A stretch of DNA of 64,000 nt from Pedobacter sp. Leaf176 (GTDB lineage: Bacteria > Bacteroidota > Bacteroidia > Sphingobacteriales > Sphingobacteriaceae). Positions within the stretch are counted from its first letter, which is position 1; each line of letters starts with the position of its first letter. Below are positions 42,128 through 50,926 of this stretch, one piece after another. The DNA lies in contig NZ_LMPD01000001.1 of assembly GCF_001424305.1 (NCBI RefSeq), positions 620,001 through 684,000 on the forward strand, in the 5' to 3' direction. A model generated the notes under the pieces. It was not told where the DNA came from, made no database searches, and was given only the letters and a program-made list of their open reading frames with translations. Made by a program: the position numbers and the translations under genes.

Positions 42128-42604
42128 ATGCCGAAAGATCACTTATACAAAACAACGGTAACCTGGACAGGCAATAAAGGCTCGGGTACAATGGATTACC
42201 GCTCCTACGATCGCGATTATTTAATTTCTGTAACTGGTAAAGCTGATATTTCGGGTTCATCAGATTCTGCATTTTTGGGCGATAAATCAAAATATAATCC
42301 TGAAGATTTACTGCTGGCGTCAATTTCGAGTTGCCACATGCTTTGGTATTTGCATTTATGCTCGAAAAACGAAATTGTTGTTATCGATTATAAAGATGAG
42401 GCGGTTGGTACGATGGAAGAATCGGCAGATGGAAGTGGTAAATTCAGAGAGGTAACTTTACATCCACAGGTTTTAATAGCTGATAAGGCACATTTTGAAC
42501 TTGCAGAATCTTTACATAAAGAAGCGAATAAAATGTGTTTCATTGCAAATTCGCTTAATTTTCCTGTTAAGCACGAAGCAAACTGTAAAGCGGAGCATGG
42601 GTAA
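42128..42604 (+). CDS. OsmC-family peroxiredoxin-like protein
   Basis: A 158-residue OsmC/Ohr family protein. The two redox cysteines sit at SISSCHMLWYLHLC (first) and EANKMCFIANSLNFP (second), the typical OsmC spacing. The N-terminal part KTTVTWTGNKGSGTMDYRSYDRDY supports the OsmC subtype over Ohr. It would reduce organic hydroperoxides with thiols. It stands between convergent genes and has no operon partner. Confidence 0.93.
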   Translation: MPKDHLYKTTVTWTGNKGSGTMDYRSYDRDYLISVTGKADISGSSDSAFLGDKSKYNPEDLLLASISSCHMLWYLHLCSKNEIVVIDYKDEAVGTMEESADGSGKFREVTLHPQVLIADKAHFELAESLHKEANKMCFIANSLNFPVKHEANCKAEHG

Positions 42605-42636
42605 CCGTTTTTCGTTGGCCGTTTTCGTTTTCAATC

Positions 42637-42662
42637 GGCAGTTCTCCTGATTGAGAACTGCC
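42637..42662. repeat. Hairpin between convergent genes
   Basis: GGCAGTTCTC / GAGAACTGCC, ten perfect pairs, loop CTGATT. It lies between OsmC and M1 genes; no T tract follows on either side, so it is a REP-like hairpin rather than a terminator. Confidence 0.6.
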
Positions 42663-42685
42663 AACTGTAAATTTTGAGCTGAAGA

Positions 42686-44563
42686 CTACTTTACTTCGTA
42701 AACATTATCCGTTGGTGTAGCATCCATGAAAATGCCACCATCCAACTTAATCGATTTTATTTTACGATTGGTGTTAATTGTCATGGTCATTTCTTTTTGA
42801 TTGGCTTTCCAAACGGCAGGTGTTTTGTGAATGGTTTCTGTTTTGCCTTCGGTATCGGTTACTAAAATATCGAAAGGAATTGCAAAACCGCCTTCGTTTT
42901 TAATCACAAAAGTAGCTTTACCGCTGGCAATTTGAGGCTTTGTTAAAGCCAAGTCGATGTAATTATTTGTGAAGAACCAATTTTGGAAAAACCAATTCAA
43001 ATTCTGCCCGGAGCCCGTATTCATTGAGTTGAAATAATCCCATGGAATAGGGTGTTTACCATTCCAGTTATTCATATAATGATGAAGTGCTTTTTTAAAT
43101 AAATCGTCGCCCAACATATCTTTCAAAGCCAGGTAAGAAAGCGAGGCTTTTCCGTAGGAATTGTTTCCATAACCAGATCCCGAAACCTGATCAGACATCG
43201 AAATTATTGGTTGGTCTTCTTCAGTCGATTTATCGTTAATGTAGCGCTGAACCCGGAAAGATTTATAAAATTTATCTGCGGCTTCTTTCCCGTGTTCGGC
43301 AATTCCGATTAAATATTCTAATGTCGTCGCCCAACCTTCGTCCATATAGGCATAACGCGTTTCATTAATGCCCATGTAGAATGGAAAGTAGGTGTGAGCC
43401 ACTTCATGATCCTGAACCAATTGCGCGAAAACCGGATCGCCGGTATCAGAATCGTTCACCATCATTGGGTATTCCATGTCTGCAAATCCCTGAAAAGCAG
43501 TCATTTTTGAGAAAGGATATGGAACGCCCGGCCAGTTATTCGAAAACCAGTTCAATGCATATAGATTATTTTTAACTGAGTTTGGAAAGTCTTTCGATTT
43601 TACATTGTAAGCTGCCTGAGTGCTCACTCTTCGGTTGGCTTTTGTATCGACGACAACACTAGCGGCATCCCATAAATAAGTGCTGCTTAAACCGAAACAA
43701 ACATCGGTAATGTGGTTGGCTTTGAATTTCCATGTGTTCCAGTCTTTTTGCATGGTAACCTTGCCGTCTTTCAATTCCTGCTCATTGGCAATGTGCTGAA
43801 TCTCATCTGTTAAATAAGATTTTTTTAATCTTGAGGCAATTTCGGGCTGTAAAACTTCATCGGGATTCAATAAATCGCCCGTGGCATAAACCACATAGTT
43901 CTTTGGTGCTTTAACTGAGAAAGTGTAATCATTGAAGTCATTGTAAAACTCGGCTCTATCGGTATGCGGAATTCTGTCCCAACCGTTGTAATCATCGTAA
44001 ACGGAAATTCTCGGGTAGCTATAAGCAACATATAAAGTAGTCGGATCTATTTGTCCTTCGCGACCGCTTTCTTTAGATAAAGGGTAATCCCAATTAATTT
44101 TAATTGTAATTTTTGATTTTGGCGCTAAAGGTTTCTTCAACCGGACGTTGCCAACAGTTCCCCAATCTTTGGTATTAACGGCAATCGTTTCTCCATCAAC
44201 TGAAAAAGCCGAAATACTTAAACCTGCGCTTAAAAAATCCTGACTCACACTGCCACTTCTGGGTGCGGTAGGTTTATGTAAATTGTTTACGAAACGTATT
44301 GCAAGTGTTTTTAAGGTATCGGTACTGTTGTTACTGTATACAATTTCTTCGCTTCCGCTAACAACCTTTGTGTCGGTATCAACTTTAATGTCCATGTTAT
44401 ATTTGCCATGATTTTGCCAGTAATTTGGCCCGGGTGCACCATTCATGGCACGTGTGCCTTTTGCATATGCCGCTTTTATGTTTCTGGGCATATAAAGTTC
44501 CTGTGCCGAAACTACAGAACTTCCCAAATAAGCCAAGAGGGCCAGAGAAATTAACTTTTTCAT
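42686..44563 (-). CDS. M1-family metalloaminopeptidase (secreted)
   Basis: A 625-residue exported peptidase. A signal peptide occupies residues 1-20 (LISLALLAYLGSSVVSA). The M1 zinc motif is HEVAHTYFPFYMG with a downstream Glu in YAYMDEGWA; the substrate-exopeptidase motif appears as FADMEYPMM (GxMEN-like, with EYPM instead of the usual GAMEN), so exopeptidase specificity may differ. The C-terminal domain ends in TDNVYEVK. Monocistronic. Confidence 0.92.
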   Translation of the reverse strand: MKKLISLALLAYLGSSVVSAQELYMPRNIKAAYAKGTRAMNGAPGPNYWQNHGKYNMDIKVDTDTKVVSGSEEIVYSNNSTDTLKTLAIRFVNNLHKPTAPRSGSVSQDFLSAGLSISAFSVDGETIAVNTKDWGTVGNVRLKKPLAPKSKITIKINWDYPLSKESGREGQIDPTTLYVAYSYPRISVYDDYNGWDRIPHTDRAEFYNDFNDYTFSVKAPKNYVVYATGDLLNPDEVLQPEIASRLKKSYLTDEIQHIANEQELKDGKVTMQKDWNTWKFKANHITDVCFGLSSTYLWDAASVVVDTKANRRVSTQAAYNVKSKDFPNSVKNNLYALNWFSNNWPGVPYPFSKMTAFQGFADMEYPMMVNDSDTGDPVFAQLVQDHEVAHTYFPFYMGINETRYAYMDEGWATTLEYLIGIAEHGKEAADKFYKSFRVQRYINDKSTEEDQPIISMSDQVSGSGYGNNSYGKASLSYLALKDMLGDDLFKKALHHYMNNWNGKHPIPWDYFNSMNTGSGQNLNWFFQNWFFTNNYIDLALTKPQIASGKATFVIKNEGGFAIPFDILVTDTEGKTETIHKTPAVWKANQKEMTMTINTNRKIKSIKLDGGIFMDATPTDNVYEVK

Positions 44564-44851
44564 TTTTGAATAATTTCGACTAAGCTAAAAATAATGAATG
44601 AATTTAGGGTGAAGGAAGAACGGATAATTGCCAGGTAATTCTGTTATAAAAAAAGCTTCCGCAGATTTCGCTAATAAGTGCAGAATAGAATACGTTAAAT
44701 TTAAGCAATTGATAATTATTTTTGTGAGTTACTTATGCGGTTTATAATCATGTTAATCCCTAAATTCCGAAAATCTAGGGTTTAATCCTGAAAATCCTGT
44801 TCTTTTATTTGCTTTTGTAATTTCCACATTTTATCTTCGTTATAATTGAAG

Positions 44852-44898
44852 CAAGACTATGTAGGAGACCAACTATATAGTCTTGTTTGTTTTTTATA
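44852..44898 (+). terminator. Terminator-like hairpin in the greA leader
   Basis: CAAGACTAT / ATAGTCTTG (44852-44860, 44877-44885), 16-base loop, followed by TTTGTTTTTT. It lies 40 bases before the greA ATG and downstream of a degenerate -7 element TATCTTCG (44832-44839), so a transcript beginning near 44845 would meet it before greA. The rest of the 44564-44924 gap is AT-rich with nothing else recognised. Confidence 0.6.
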
Positions 44899-44924
44899 GT
44901 GTTTGAATAAAAATTAATAGAGCA

Positions 44925-45398
44925 ATGACAGAGGTAACGTACTACACACAAGAGGGCTTAGATAAATTAAAAGAGGAAGTTCATTATCTAACGACCACCG
45001 GGCGTCAGCTAATATCTAAAGCAATTGCTGAAGCGAGAGATAAGGGAGATTTATCTGAAAATGCAGAATATGATGCTGCGAAAGAAGCACAGGGTTTGCA
45101 TGAAGCCAAAATCTCTAAATTAAAAAATACATTGGCGAATGCCCGTTTAATTGACGAATCAAAGTTGGATTTATCTAAAGTTCTGGCTTTGTCGATAGTT
45201 AAAATTAAAAATGTTAAAAACGGTGCAACCATGACCTACCAATTGGTTGCTGAAAGTGAGGCGGATTTGAAAACAGGGAAAATATCTGTTAAGTCGCCTA
45301 TTGCGCAGGGGCTGCTAGGCAAATCAGTCGGTGAATTTGCTGAAATTGAGGTGCCCGCCGGTAAAATGCAATTCGAAGTTTTAGAGATTTCGAGATAA
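44925..45398 (+). CDS. greA: Transcription elongation factor GreA
   Basis: A 157-residue GreA. The N-terminal coiled coil has the acidic-tip sequence AEARDKGDLSENAEYDAAKEAQ, with the catalytic Asp-Glu type residues, and the C-terminal FKBP-like domain has SPIAQGLLGKSVGEFAEIEVPAG. It stimulates RNA cleavage by backtracked polymerase. The first gene after a terminator-like hairpin in the leader; the HIT gene follows after 85 bases with a hairpin in the gap. Confidence 0.96.
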   Translation: MTEVTYYTQEGLDKLKEEVHYLTTTGRQLISKAIAEARDKGDLSENAEYDAAKEAQGLHEAKISKLKNTLANARLIDESKLDLSKVLALSIVKIKNVKNGATMTYQLVAESEADLKTGKISVKSPIAQGLLGKSVGEFAEIEVPAGKMQFEVLEISR

Positions 45399-45404
45399 GC
45401 GAAT

Positions 45405-45446
45405 AGCGTTTGGCGGTATTGATATTAAGGCCTATCGCCAAACGCT
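45405..45446. repeat. Hairpin between greA and the HIT gene
   Basis: AGCGTTTGGCG (45405-45415) pairs with CGCCAAACGCT (45436-45446), 11 perfect pairs over a 20-base loop. No T tract. Followed by a pyrimidine-rich spacer (ACCTTCCACC, ACCTTCTACCTTT). Confidence 0.6.
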
Positions 45447-45483
45447 TAACCCTATACCTTCCACCTTTTAACCTTCTACCTTT

Positions 45484-45882
45484 ATGACGATATTTTCAAA
45501 AATTGTTGCCGGTGAAATTCCTGCCCACGTTGTTGCTGAAACTGTAGAATATCTTGCTTTTTTAGATGTTCAGCCATTAACTGCGGGTCATGTTTTGGTG
45601 ATTCCGAAAATTGAGACAGATTATATTTTCGATATGGAAGAAGATCTCTATGTTGGGCTTTGGATGTTCGCAAAGATTGTTGCTAAAGGTGTTAAAACAG
45701 CTTTTCCCTGCAAAAAGGTTGGCGTTTCGGTAATCGGACTAGAAGTTCCCCATGCGCATATTCACCTCATCCCAATGAATAATGTTAGCGATATGAATTT
45801 CAGCAAGGAAAAATTGAAGCCGACACAAGAAGCACTTGCAGAGGCTGCTGAAAAAATAAGGCAGGCATTGTTGGAAGAATAG
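45484..45882 (+). CDS. HIT-family nucleotide hydrolase
   Basis: A 132-residue HIT protein. The histidine triad is PHAHIHLIP; the N-terminal stretch FSKIVAGEIPAHVVAE and AFLDVQPLTAGHVLVIPK are typical of the HINT/Fhit-like branch. It would hydrolyse nucleotide phosphoramidates or adenosine phosphosulfate-type compounds. Follows greA; a hairpin separates them. Confidence 0.94.
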   Translation: MTIFSKIVAGEIPAHVVAETVEYLAFLDVQPLTAGHVLVIPKIETDYIFDMEEDLYVGLWMFAKIVAKGVKTAFPCKKVGVSVIGLEVPHAHIHLIPMNNVSDMNFSKEKLKPTQEALAEAAEKIRQALLEE

Positions 45883-45885
45883 TAA

Positions 45886-45916
45886 AAGCCGGCTGATCAG
45901 ATATCAGCCGGTTTCC
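45886..45916 (+). terminator. Hairpin after the HIT gene
   Basis: CCGGCTGAT / ATCAGCCGG (45889-45897, 45903-45911), loop CAGAT, followed by TTTCCTT; on the minus strand TTTTACTATTC. A weak bidirectional terminator between the convergent HIT and lipoprotein genes. Confidence 0.6.
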
Positions 45917-45936
45917 TTAATTAATAACTCTTTTAT

Positions 45937-46776
45937 CTAAGGTGCAGGTGGAACCGTCGTTGCATTCAACATCGGCCAGAAACCAGGCGCCGGCCCTACA
46001 CTCGATCCCTTATTATCGCCACGTTTAGTATCCTGACCAAAATAATATAACGGCCATCCTTTATAGGTCATTTGTTTTTTGCCAAATACATCAATTACTG
46101 AAATCATATCCTTTGTAATAATAGAAGGCAAGTTTTTCAACTCTGCTTCATAAACCGGCCAAATGGTATTGTTGCTTAAATCCGCTTTGGTAAAAGTATT
46201 TTTATTGTTTTTATCCGGAGAAAAAGCGTACAGCGTCCTTCCGTTTGCATCTGTAAGGTATTTTGTTAATCCCGTTCCTTCAGTATAATTGCTAGTGTAA
46301 GGCTTTCCATTTAAGCCAATCATTTGGGCATTGGCCAACATTAAAGAATAATCTGGTTTTGCCACAAACCATATGCCTCCAACGCCATCGCCTTTTACAT
46401 CACCCATAGCAATATCATTTTGGTAATAATAAAGCGGGTAGCCTTTGTAAGTGCTTTGTTTACGGCCATCGGCTCTGCTAATTTCGCCAACCTCTGCTGG
46501 ATTAATGTTCAAATCAGTACTGATATCGGCCGCATAATATATTGGCCAGACTGTTTCACAACCACCCGTACAAGTTGGTGTGCCGGCAACATCGTTAGCA
46601 AATAGGTAAAGTGTTTTGCCCGAATTATCGGTAATTATAGTGCCAAATTTGGCATCTGTTGCGAGTTGAATTCCTTTTTTCTGAATGGAATTATCTGTAC
46701 TTTTTTTACAGGATGACATAATCACTAAAGCAATGCACAGCACAGCAAATCGTGTTTTTTTTAAGTAGATTAGCAT
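45937..46776 (-). CDS. Lipoprotein with 'secreted repeat' (PF03640-like) motifs
   Basis: A 279-residue lipoprotein: signal sequence and lipobox IALVIMSSCKKS (Cys 22-23 area). Two pairs of repeats follow: LATDAKFGTIITDNSGKTLYLFANDVAGTPTC ... CETVWPIYYA and GLTKYLTDANGRTLYAFSPDKN ... NNTIWPVYEA, each followed by a KQSTYKGYPLYYYQND / KKQMTYKGWPLYYFGQD unit. Function is unknown; such proteins lie on the cell surface or in the envelope. Monocistronic. Confidence 0.85.
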   Translation of the reverse strand: MLIYLKKTRFAVLCIALVIMSSCKKSTDNSIQKKGIQLATDAKFGTIITDNSGKTLYLFANDVAGTPTCTGGCETVWPIYYAADISTDLNINPAEVGEISRADGRKQSTYKGYPLYYYQNDIAMGDVKGDGVGGIWFVAKPDYSLMLANAQMIGLNGKPYTSNYTEGTGLTKYLTDANGRTLYAFSPDKNNKNTFTKADLSNNTIWPVYEAELKNLPSIITKDMISVIDVFGKKQMTYKGWPLYYFGQDTKRGDNKGSSVGPAPGFWPMLNATTVPPAP

Positions 46777-46944
46777 ATGGTTTTCTTTAAAATTTATTCC
46801 TGTTACGCTCGCTTCAATTAAAAGGTTGCCCGTTCAGCTCATAATTTTTAGGTAATTCTTTCATCTATTGATATGATAAAAAATATTTATTTAAGGCAAC
46901 CTTTTGTTTTTTTATTCCGTATGGTGATTTAGAAAGGAGAATTA

Positions 46945-47568
46945 GTGATCCCAAGTCGCAATGGTGAACAAGCTTTAGAAAGTTATATTAACAGCTGTAT
47001 TAGAAATGAACAGGAAGGTCAAAAAGCGCTTTACAAACATTTCTATGGCTTTGCTATGGGCATTTGTTTGCGTTATGCAAGTAATCGTTTGGATGCAGCA
47101 GGAATATTAAACGATGGCTTTTTCAAGGTTTTCAAAAATATTGACAAATTTGAAAAAGACAAATCATTCAAGGCTTGGCTTGGGCGCATCATCACCAATA
47201 CGGCAATCGACTATTACCGGGCTAACTTAAAGTTTTCTGAACATGCAGATATTTCTGATTACAATGAAATTGCTCAGGAACAATCTGTTTATGCAAAACT
47301 TGCCTATGAAGATTTACTTGCATTAGTACAAAAATTAACGCCTGCCTACCGTACAGTTTTTAACCTTTTTGCGATAGATGGTTACTCACACGAGGAAATT
47401 TCGGAAATGCTGTCTATTTCTGTCGGAACATCAAAATCTAATTTATTTAAAGCCAGGCAAAAACTTCAGGAAATGCTTAAAGCGCCTGTATTACATCCTT
47501 ACGAGCGGAAAATGGTTGTATTTGATGCAAACGCTGTGCAGGTGAATTTTAATACGAACACAAAATGA
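46945..47568 (+). CDS. ECF RNA polymerase sigma factor
   Basis: A 207-residue sigma-70 family ECF factor. Sigma region 2 is ALYKHFYGFAMGICLRYASN ... GFFKVFKNIDKFEKDKSFKAWLGRIITNTAIDYYR, region 4 is LTPAYRTVFNLFAIDGYSHEEISEMLSISVGTSKSNLFKARQKLQ. The start GTG at 46945 has a Shine-Dalgarno-like AAAGGAGA just upstream (46933-46940), one of the few clear ones here. It overlaps the next gene by four bases, so the downstream barrel protein is probably its co-translated partner. Confidence 0.93.
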   Translation: MIPSRNGEQALESYINSCIRNEQEGQKALYKHFYGFAMGICLRYASNRLDAAGILNDGFFKVFKNIDKFEKDKSFKAWLGRIITNTAIDYYRANLKFSEHADISDYNEIAQEQSVYAKLAYEDLLALVQKLTPAYRTVFNLFAIDGYSHEEISEMLSISVGTSKSNLFKARQKLQEMLKAPVLHPYERKMVVFDANAVQVNFNTNTK

Positions 47569-48758
47569 AAAAGGGTAACGATATAGATAAATTATTCAGA
47601 GCAGGATTGGAGCAGCCGGATATACCTTTCAACGATGCACATTGGCAGGCGATGGAGGAACGCTTGCACCCAAAACAAAAACGCAGAATAACACCTGTAA
47701 CGTGGTGGGCTGCATTAAGTGGCCTGGCGGCAATGTTATTAATTGTATTTTTTGTAATTAAACCTGATGATGAAAAATCAAATCCAGGCCTTACTGTAAG
47801 GAAGAAAGTAGAAAAAAACAATGAGCATAATGCGGATGATAAAGTTCAAGTTGAAAATCAAAAAGGGCTAACCATCGAAAAAAATAAAGGTTTAATTGAA
47901 GGTAAACAGATTTTAGTGGATGCAATTAAATCAATAGCTAAAAACCCTGGTTATGAAAACCTGGCAAAGACTGAAAATCTATCAAATCCAAATTTAAGAA
48001 CTCTTTTAGTGACTAATAATTTGTTAATGAATACGATTTCATCGAGCAATCTACCTCTTACATCATACTCAAATCAGATTGCTGAATTTATTGGAAGAAC
48101 GAACATTTTAATTGAGCCCGCTAAGCCGAGAAATAAAGTTAGCGTGAAAACATCGGGTAACCGACCAAGATTTGTTTTGAGTGTACTGGCTGGGCCTGAT
48201 TTAACATCCGTAAACCATTCCGGACAAAGTAATTTAAGTGGCAGTTTCGGCGCTGAACTTACTTTTTCGCTTACAAAAAGATTAAGTATAACAACCGGAG
48301 CCGCTTATGGCAAAAAGATTTATGAATCTGATTTCAGTCTTTATAAGCCAAATTCATCATACGTTTTTAGAACTGAACCGACGAATGTACATGCTAATTG
48401 TGATGTGTTGGACATTCCACTTAACCTTAATTATAAAATATTTGATGGAAGAAAAAATTCTTTGTCCGTTAGTACAGGGTTATCGAGCTATTTAATGCTT
48501 AAAGAAAAATACAGCTATACTTATAATTCTGCTTATCCGGGGCCCGCTGATTACGAAGTTAAAAATCAAAACCAGCATTACCTGGGCATAGCAAATGTTG
48601 GTGTAGAATTTCAACACAAAATAAGCAGTAAACTAAGCATTAGCGCCCGCCCGTTTATGAAAATTCCACTGACGGATATTGGTTATGGCAACTCAAAATT
48701 GTCGTCAACCGGCGTTGCCGTTTCGGTCAATATGAATTTGTTTAGAAAGTCGAATTAG
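47565..48758 (+). CDS. Membrane protein with single-pass anchor and outer-membrane-like beta-barrel domain
   Basis: A 397-residue protein. Residues 1-40 resemble a short cytoplasmic anti-sigma-like segment (DIDKLFRAGLEQPDIPFNDAHWQAMEERLHP), 44-66 form one membrane helix (WWAALSGLAAMLLIVFFVI), 70-190 are polar, and 200-397 read as a PorT-like eight-stranded beta-barrel (VLAGPDLTSV, ELTFSLTKRLSITTGAAYGKK, LDIPLNLNYKIF, GVEFQHKISSKLSISARPFMKIPL, ending SVNMNLF). It starts within the sigma gene (four-base overlap). A helix anchor and a barrel in one chain is odd; the barrel may fold differently, or the helix may be cleaved. Confidence 0.75.
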   Translation: MKKGNDIDKLFRAGLEQPDIPFNDAHWQAMEERLHPKQKRRITPVTWWAALSGLAAMLLIVFFVIKPDDEKSNPGLTVRKKVEKNNEHNADDKVQVENQKGLTIEKNKGLIEGKQILVDAIKSIAKNPGYENLAKTENLSNPNLRTLLVTNNLLMNTISSSNLPLTSYSNQIAEFIGRTNILIEPAKPRNKVSVKTSGNRPRFVLSVLAGPDLTSVNHSGQSNLSGSFGAELTFSLTKRLSITTGAAYGKKIYESDFSLYKPNSSYVFRTEPTNVHANCDVLDIPLNLNYKIFDGRKNSLSVSTGLSSYLMLKEKYSYTYNSAYPGPADYEVKNQNQHYLGIANVGVEFQHKISSKLSISARPFMKIPLTDIGYGNSKLSSTGVAVSVNMNLFRKSN

Positions 48759-48759
48759 G

Positions 48760-49641
48760 CTATCGGATGCTTTGCATGGGAAGCGGAACGAAATCTGTTT
48801 CGCCGGGAACCAGTTTATAACTTTGATTTAGCCATTTCGTTTTGGCCTCTTCTATAAAAGCCTTATCAGTAGCAACAAAATTCCAGTACATGAAACGTTC
48901 TTCAGGGAAAGGTTCGCCGCCAAAAATGTAAACCGTTGAGTTTTCATGCATTTCAAATTCACATAACTTTGAATTGTTGGCGATAAGAATATGTTTTGGC
49001 TCAAAAATGTTGCCTTCACTTTCAATAGCCCCGTCTAAAATATATAATGCACTTTCCCCGAACAAATCATTGCCAATATTTACTTTTTGTCTTGCCGAAC
49101 TTTTTATTTCGATAAAATACAGCGGACTGTAAACTGGAACAGCAGATTTTTTACCAAAGGCTTCGCCAGCAATTAATTTAAACTTCAACCCATTTTCCTC
49201 CCAATGCGGGATGTCTTTTTCCTCGACATGGAAAAACTCCGGTTCCATTTTTTCCAAAGCCTTTGGCAAAGCAACCCAGATTTGTAAACCATGAAGCATT
49301 TTATCAGTATGCCTTAAGTGCTCAGGCGTTCTTTCCGAATGAACAATTCCCTTACCGGATGTCATCCAGTTTACCTGACCTGGTTTTATGACTACATGAT
49401 TACCAAGAGAATCTTTATGCGTGATTTCGCCCTCAAACAAAAAAGTTAGTGTAGACAATCCAATATGTGGATGCGGCGGAACATCGAGGTTCTCGTGATC
49501 GCTCATTGCAGCCGGCCCCATATGGTCGATAAATGAAAACGGCCCAACCATCCGCTTTTCCCTGAACGGTAATAACCTGCCAACCATAAAGTTGCCAATG
49601 TTGGCCGGACGTTCATCTATAATCAATTTAATGTTCGACAT
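48760..49641 (-). CDS. Pirin-family protein
   Basis: A 293-residue bicupin. N-terminal Pirin motif: FSFIDHMGPAAMSDHENLDVPPHPHIGLSTLTFLFEGEITHKDSLG, where the HPHIG and E residues bind the metal; KPGQVNWMTSGKGIVHSERTPE follows, then the C-terminal cupin. Pirins of this type show quercetinase activity or regulatory roles. It is separated by two bases from the convergent barrel-protein gene. Confidence 0.93.
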   Translation of the reverse strand: MSNIKLIIDERPANIGNFMVGRLLPFREKRMVGPFSFIDHMGPAAMSDHENLDVPPHPHIGLSTLTFLFEGEITHKDSLGNHVVIKPGQVNWMTSGKGIVHSERTPEHLRHTDKMLHGLQIWVALPKALEKMEPEFFHVEEKDIPHWEENGLKFKLIAGEAFGKKSAVPVYSPLYFIEIKSSARQKVNIGNDLFGESALYILDGAIESEGNIFEPKHILIANNSKLCEFEMHENSTVYIFGGEPFPEERFMYWNFVATDKAFIEEAKTKWLNQSYKLVPGETDFVPLPMQSIR

Positions 49642-49699
49642 CGGATTTCCTATTTTATGAGGTGAATTTAAAAAAAAACTATATCAATTCGTCATTGCA

Positions 49700-49760
49700 T
49701 GGCGCAATCTTAATTGCAAGATAGATTGCTTCGTACCTCGCATCCGATAGCAATCGGACG
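49700..49760. repeat. Interspersed intergenic repeat fragment
   Basis: GATAGATTGCTTCGTACCTCGCA is a wording I recognise from scattered intergenic repeats in Bacteroidota; here it precedes the small palindrome TCCGAT-AGCA-ATCGGA (49743-49758). Only one copy in the window. Confidence 0.4.
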
Positions 49761-49771
49761 ACGAAAGTCCA

Positions 49772-49801
49772 TAAAAAAGGCATCCCTTCCGAGATGCCTT
49801 A
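49772..49801 (-). terminator. Terminator of the OYE gene
   Basis: AAGGCATC / GATGCCTT with an eight-base loop; on the minus strand followed by TTTTTTAT, 16 bases after the stop of the flavin oxidoreductase gene at 49817. Confidence 0.85.
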
Positions 49802-49816
49802 AAGTTTTTACGTACT

Positions 49817-50917
49817 TTAAACCAATTCTGCGAGTGCTTCTTTGGTAAAGCCTTTCAATTCATCGGTCCGGTTGGCTTTAATTTTTTCAACCCATTGCGG
49901 ATCAGATAAAAGCGGCCGGCCAACTGCAACTAAATCGAAGTCGCCTCTATCCATTCTGCGAACCAATTCATCTAAGGAACTTGGTTGAGAACTTTGGCCT
50001 GCAAATGCGCCAAAGAAATCGCCATCTAAGCCAACGGAACCCACAGAAATTGTTGCTTTGCCTGTAATTTTTTTAGCCCATCCAGCGAAGTTTAAGTCAG
50101 AACCTTCAAATTCCGGTTCCCAGAAACGACGTTGTGAGCAGTGGAAAATATCGATTCCAGCATCAACCATTGGTGCTAACCATTGTTCCATTTCGTTTTC
50201 ATTTTTTGCTAATTTGAAATCGTATGCAGCAGGTTTAAATTGCGACAACCGGATAATTAACGCGAAATCTTCACCAACTCTTTTTCTGATTTCTTTAATT
50301 ACTTCAACAGCGAATCGTGTACGTTCTGCCAAAGTTTTACCTCCCCAGATGTCTGTGCGGTTATTAGTTGCATCCCAGAAAAACTGGTCGATTAAATATT
50401 GGTGAGCACCATGAATTTCAACGGTATCAAAACCTAGCGCTTTTGCATCTGCAGCCGCCTGGCCAAATGCAGCAATGGTATCTGCAATTGCAGCATCTGT
50501 CATGGCAACACCGTTTTCAAAGCCTGGACTGTTGAAACTCGAAGGACCTTCAAAAGGTGTGCTCGGCACCCAACCCGATGCGTGATTTGCATGAATGCCC
50601 TGGTGCCAGATTTGCGGACCCATCTGGCCACCGTTTGTGTGAACACCATTAATTACATCCTGCCAACCTGCCAACGCTTTTTCGCCATAAAAATGTGGGA
50701 TATTTGGGTCGGCAGAGGACGAAGGCCGGTTAATTACCGTTCCCTCTGATAAAATTAAGCCGACTTCACCTGCAGCTCTTTTTGCGTAGTACTTAGCAAC
50801 ATCAGCTGTTGGAACGCCATCCGGTGAAAAGGAACGCGTCATGGGGGCCATTACAATTCTATTTTTTGTATTTAATGTTTTCAGATTAAATGGTCTGAAT
50901 AAGCTGTCTGTGTTCAT
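49817..50917 (-). CDS. NADH:flavin oxidoreductase / Old Yellow Enzyme family
   Basis: A 366-residue FMN enzyme. The N-terminal stretch is FRPFNLKTLNTKNRIVMAPMTRS, with the substrate-binding pair HGAHQYLIDQFF and FALIIRLSQFKP, the catalytic acid-type Tyr in GAHQY, and the C-terminal phosphate-binding loops VGSVGLDGDFF and DLVAVGRPLLSDP. Typical of ene-reductases. It follows an ArsR-type regulator on the same strand (nine-base gap), which probably controls it. Confidence 0.93.
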   Translation of the reverse strand: MNTDSLFRPFNLKTLNTKNRIVMAPMTRSFSPDGVPTADVAKYYAKRAAGEVGLILSEGTVINRPSSSADPNIPHFYGEKALAGWQDVINGVHTNGGQMGPQIWHQGIHANHASGWVPSTPFEGPSSFNSPGFENGVAMTDAAIADTIAAFGQAAADAKALGFDTVEIHGAHQYLIDQFFWDATNNRTDIWGGKTLAERTRFAVEVIKEIRKRVGEDFALIIRLSQFKPAAYDFKLAKNENEMEQWLAPMVDAGIDIFHCSQRRFWEPEFEGSDLNFAGWAKKITGKATISVGSVGLDGDFFGAFAGQSSQPSSLDELVRRMDRGDFDLVAVGRPLLSDPQWVEKIKANRTDELKGFTKEALAELV

Positions 50918-50926
50918 ATTTTTTAA

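Noticed and set aside
42637..42662. Hairpin between OsmC and M1 genes as a terminator
   Set aside because: No T tract follows on either strand; it is listed as a REP-like hairpin.
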